A stretch of DNA of 64,000 bases from Rickettsia helvetica (GTDB lineage: Bacteria > Pseudomonadota > Alphaproteobacteria > Rickettsiales > Rickettsiaceae), in contig NZ_OZ018776.1 in NCBI RefSeq assembly GCF_963970025.1, positions 992,001-1,056,000 of the forward strand, in the 5' to 3' direction. The position numbers and the translations under genes are program-made. How positions within the stretch are numbered: the stretch's first letter is position 1; each line of letters opens with the position of its first letter. The notes below the pieces were generated by a model, which did no database searches, was not told where the DNA came from, and was given only the letters and a program-made list of their open reading frames with translations. Shown piece by piece: positions 63,124 through 64,000 of the stretch.

Positions 63124-64000
63124 ATGATAATCTTTAGTATAGTTTTTTTTAAAACCGTTTCGGTATTATTAAGTGTAGTAATAGGATTTTTAGCAGGTAA
63201 ATATTCAAATGTTGAAAGAGATAGTATCTCTTCGTTACTATTCTATTTTATATCGCCTATAGTATTTTTTACGATACCTGCTAGTACAACCTTAACACTT
63301 TCGGCATTAAGCGTTACAGTCGTAACATTTGTAATTGCAACACTCTTATCGCTCTTTTCTTATTATTTTTTTGGTAAATTTTGGCAGGATCATACACGTA
63401 ATATTATAGCTTTATCTGCAGGTACGGCAAACGGTGGATATTTTATGTTGCCTATAGCGGCGGCACTTTTTGATGATTATACATTAAGTATTTACATGAT
63501 GGCTGTTATAGGAGTTAATATTTATGAATGTTCCGTCGGCTTTTATATTTGTATGCGAAGTTTTGCTAATACCACCGATAGTATATTAAAAGTAGTAAAA
63601 TTACCGATTTTAAATGCTTTTTTCTTGGGATGTTTGTTTAGTTTTTGTGGTTTTACTTTACCGGATTTTTTAGATGATTTTATATATAATATGAAAGGTT
63701 CTTTTTCAATACTCGGTATGGTAATGGTGGGTCTTGCTCTTTCTTCTCTACAAAAATTTGAAGTCGATATAAAATTTACTCTTGCTACTTTTGCTGCTAA
63801 ATTTTTATTCTATCCTTTGGGAGTAGGGTTATTTATCATGTTTGATCATTTTATAACAAAATGGTATAATAATGATTACTATAATGCCTTAAAACTACTT
63901 TCCACGGCACCGCTTGCAGCCAATACTATAGTTATAGCGAATTTACAGAAATTTTACCCTGAGAAAGTTGCAACTACCGTGTTTTTATCTTTGCTTTTTG
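63124..64000 (+). CDS. AEC-family (auxin efflux carrier-like) permease, 3' end outside window
   Basis: The frame from the ATG at 63124 (MIIFSIVFFKTVSVLL) stays open to the right edge. About 292 residues are visible, with eight or nine helices, the SSLLFYFISPIVFF start region, GTANGGYFMLPIAAALF (the mid-protein crossover motif) and STAPLAANTIVIA. These match AEC/malonate-type permeases, which move small carboxylates or auxin-like anions. Substrate unknown. The start follows a poor ribosome site. Confidence 0.85.
   Translation, partial: MIIFSIVFFKTVSVLLSVVIGFLAGKYSNVERDSISSLLFYFISPIVFFTIPASTTLTLSALSVTVVTFVIATLLSLFSYYFFGKFWQDHTRNIIALSAGTANGGYFMLPIAAALFDDYTLSIYMMAVIGVNIYECSVGFYICMRSFANTTDSILKVVKLPILNAFFLGCLFSFCGFTLPDFLDDFIYNMKGSFSILGMVMVGLALSSLQKFEVDIKFTLATFAAKFLFYPLGVGLFIMFDHFITKWYNNDYYNALKLLSTAPLAANTIVIANLQKFYPEKVATTVFLSLLF

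Overview
The window is chromosomal DNA of an obligate intracellular alphaproteobacterium of the genus Rickettsia, most likely a spotted-fever-group or transitional-group species. The evidence is the AT-rich, sparsely packed sequence, many decaying genes beside intact essential ones, alphaproteobacterial housekeeping genes (coxB/coxA, sucC/sucD, pheS/pheT, dnaN, leuS), and above all dozens of Rickettsia palindromic elements (RPEs), several sitting in frame inside essential genes. One family, at 18520-18662 and 38644-38787, translates to the known RPE1 peptide. The species was not determined.

Layout. 1-6478: a lytic transglycosylase (3' part), a Rickettsia-type protein of unknown function with a strong promoter, an LD-carboxypeptidase, AddB and a decayed secreted protein. 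6482-11747: a glutamine amidotransferase, then coxA and coxB (minus strand) separated by an acetyltransferase pseudogene and an intact MazEF-type toxin-antitoxin pair with a perfect 33-bp palindrome in front, then a nucleotidyltransferase. 11924-18285: an envelope and division cluster (M23 peptidase, lspA, a BamF-like lipoprotein, murD, ftsW, murG). 18286-26139: an RPE pair, a lipoprotein, a decayed gene, and a complete but dead RND tripartite efflux operon. 26363-38057: a glycosyltransferase, dapF, mtaB, pheS, pheT, dnaN, a DUF3576 protein and leuS.

38058-49705: a decayed small gene, RNase D, an FtsB-like protein, cdsA, uppS, an EnvZ/OmpR two-component pair, ilvE, dapA, smpB, a DsbA-like protein, sucD and sucC. 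49738-64000: an AbrB-type antitoxin beside a decayed PIN toxin, a cytochrome b561 gene broken by one stop, an S9 peptidase, a Tim44-like protein, an inverted-repeat structure, rbfA, a YqaA-like membrane protein, an RDD protein, recR, a 2-kb decayed TPR gene, nadK, RNase J, gpsA, a secreted unknown protein and the 5' part of an AEC-family permease.

Functionally the window is dominated by envelope building and turnover (dapA, dapF, murD, ftsW, murG, uppS, cdsA, slt, ldcA, M23 peptidase, lspA, gpsA) plus respiration and the TCA cycle. The accessory content is toxin-antitoxin modules, RPEs and pseudogenes. I found no tRNA, rRNA, IS element, prophage or CRISPR array. No clearly new multi-gene system is visible. 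The most interesting signals are the mazEF operator between the cox genes, the nested and protein-coding RPEs, the single-stop cytochrome b561 and the unexplained inverted-repeat structure downstream of rbfA.
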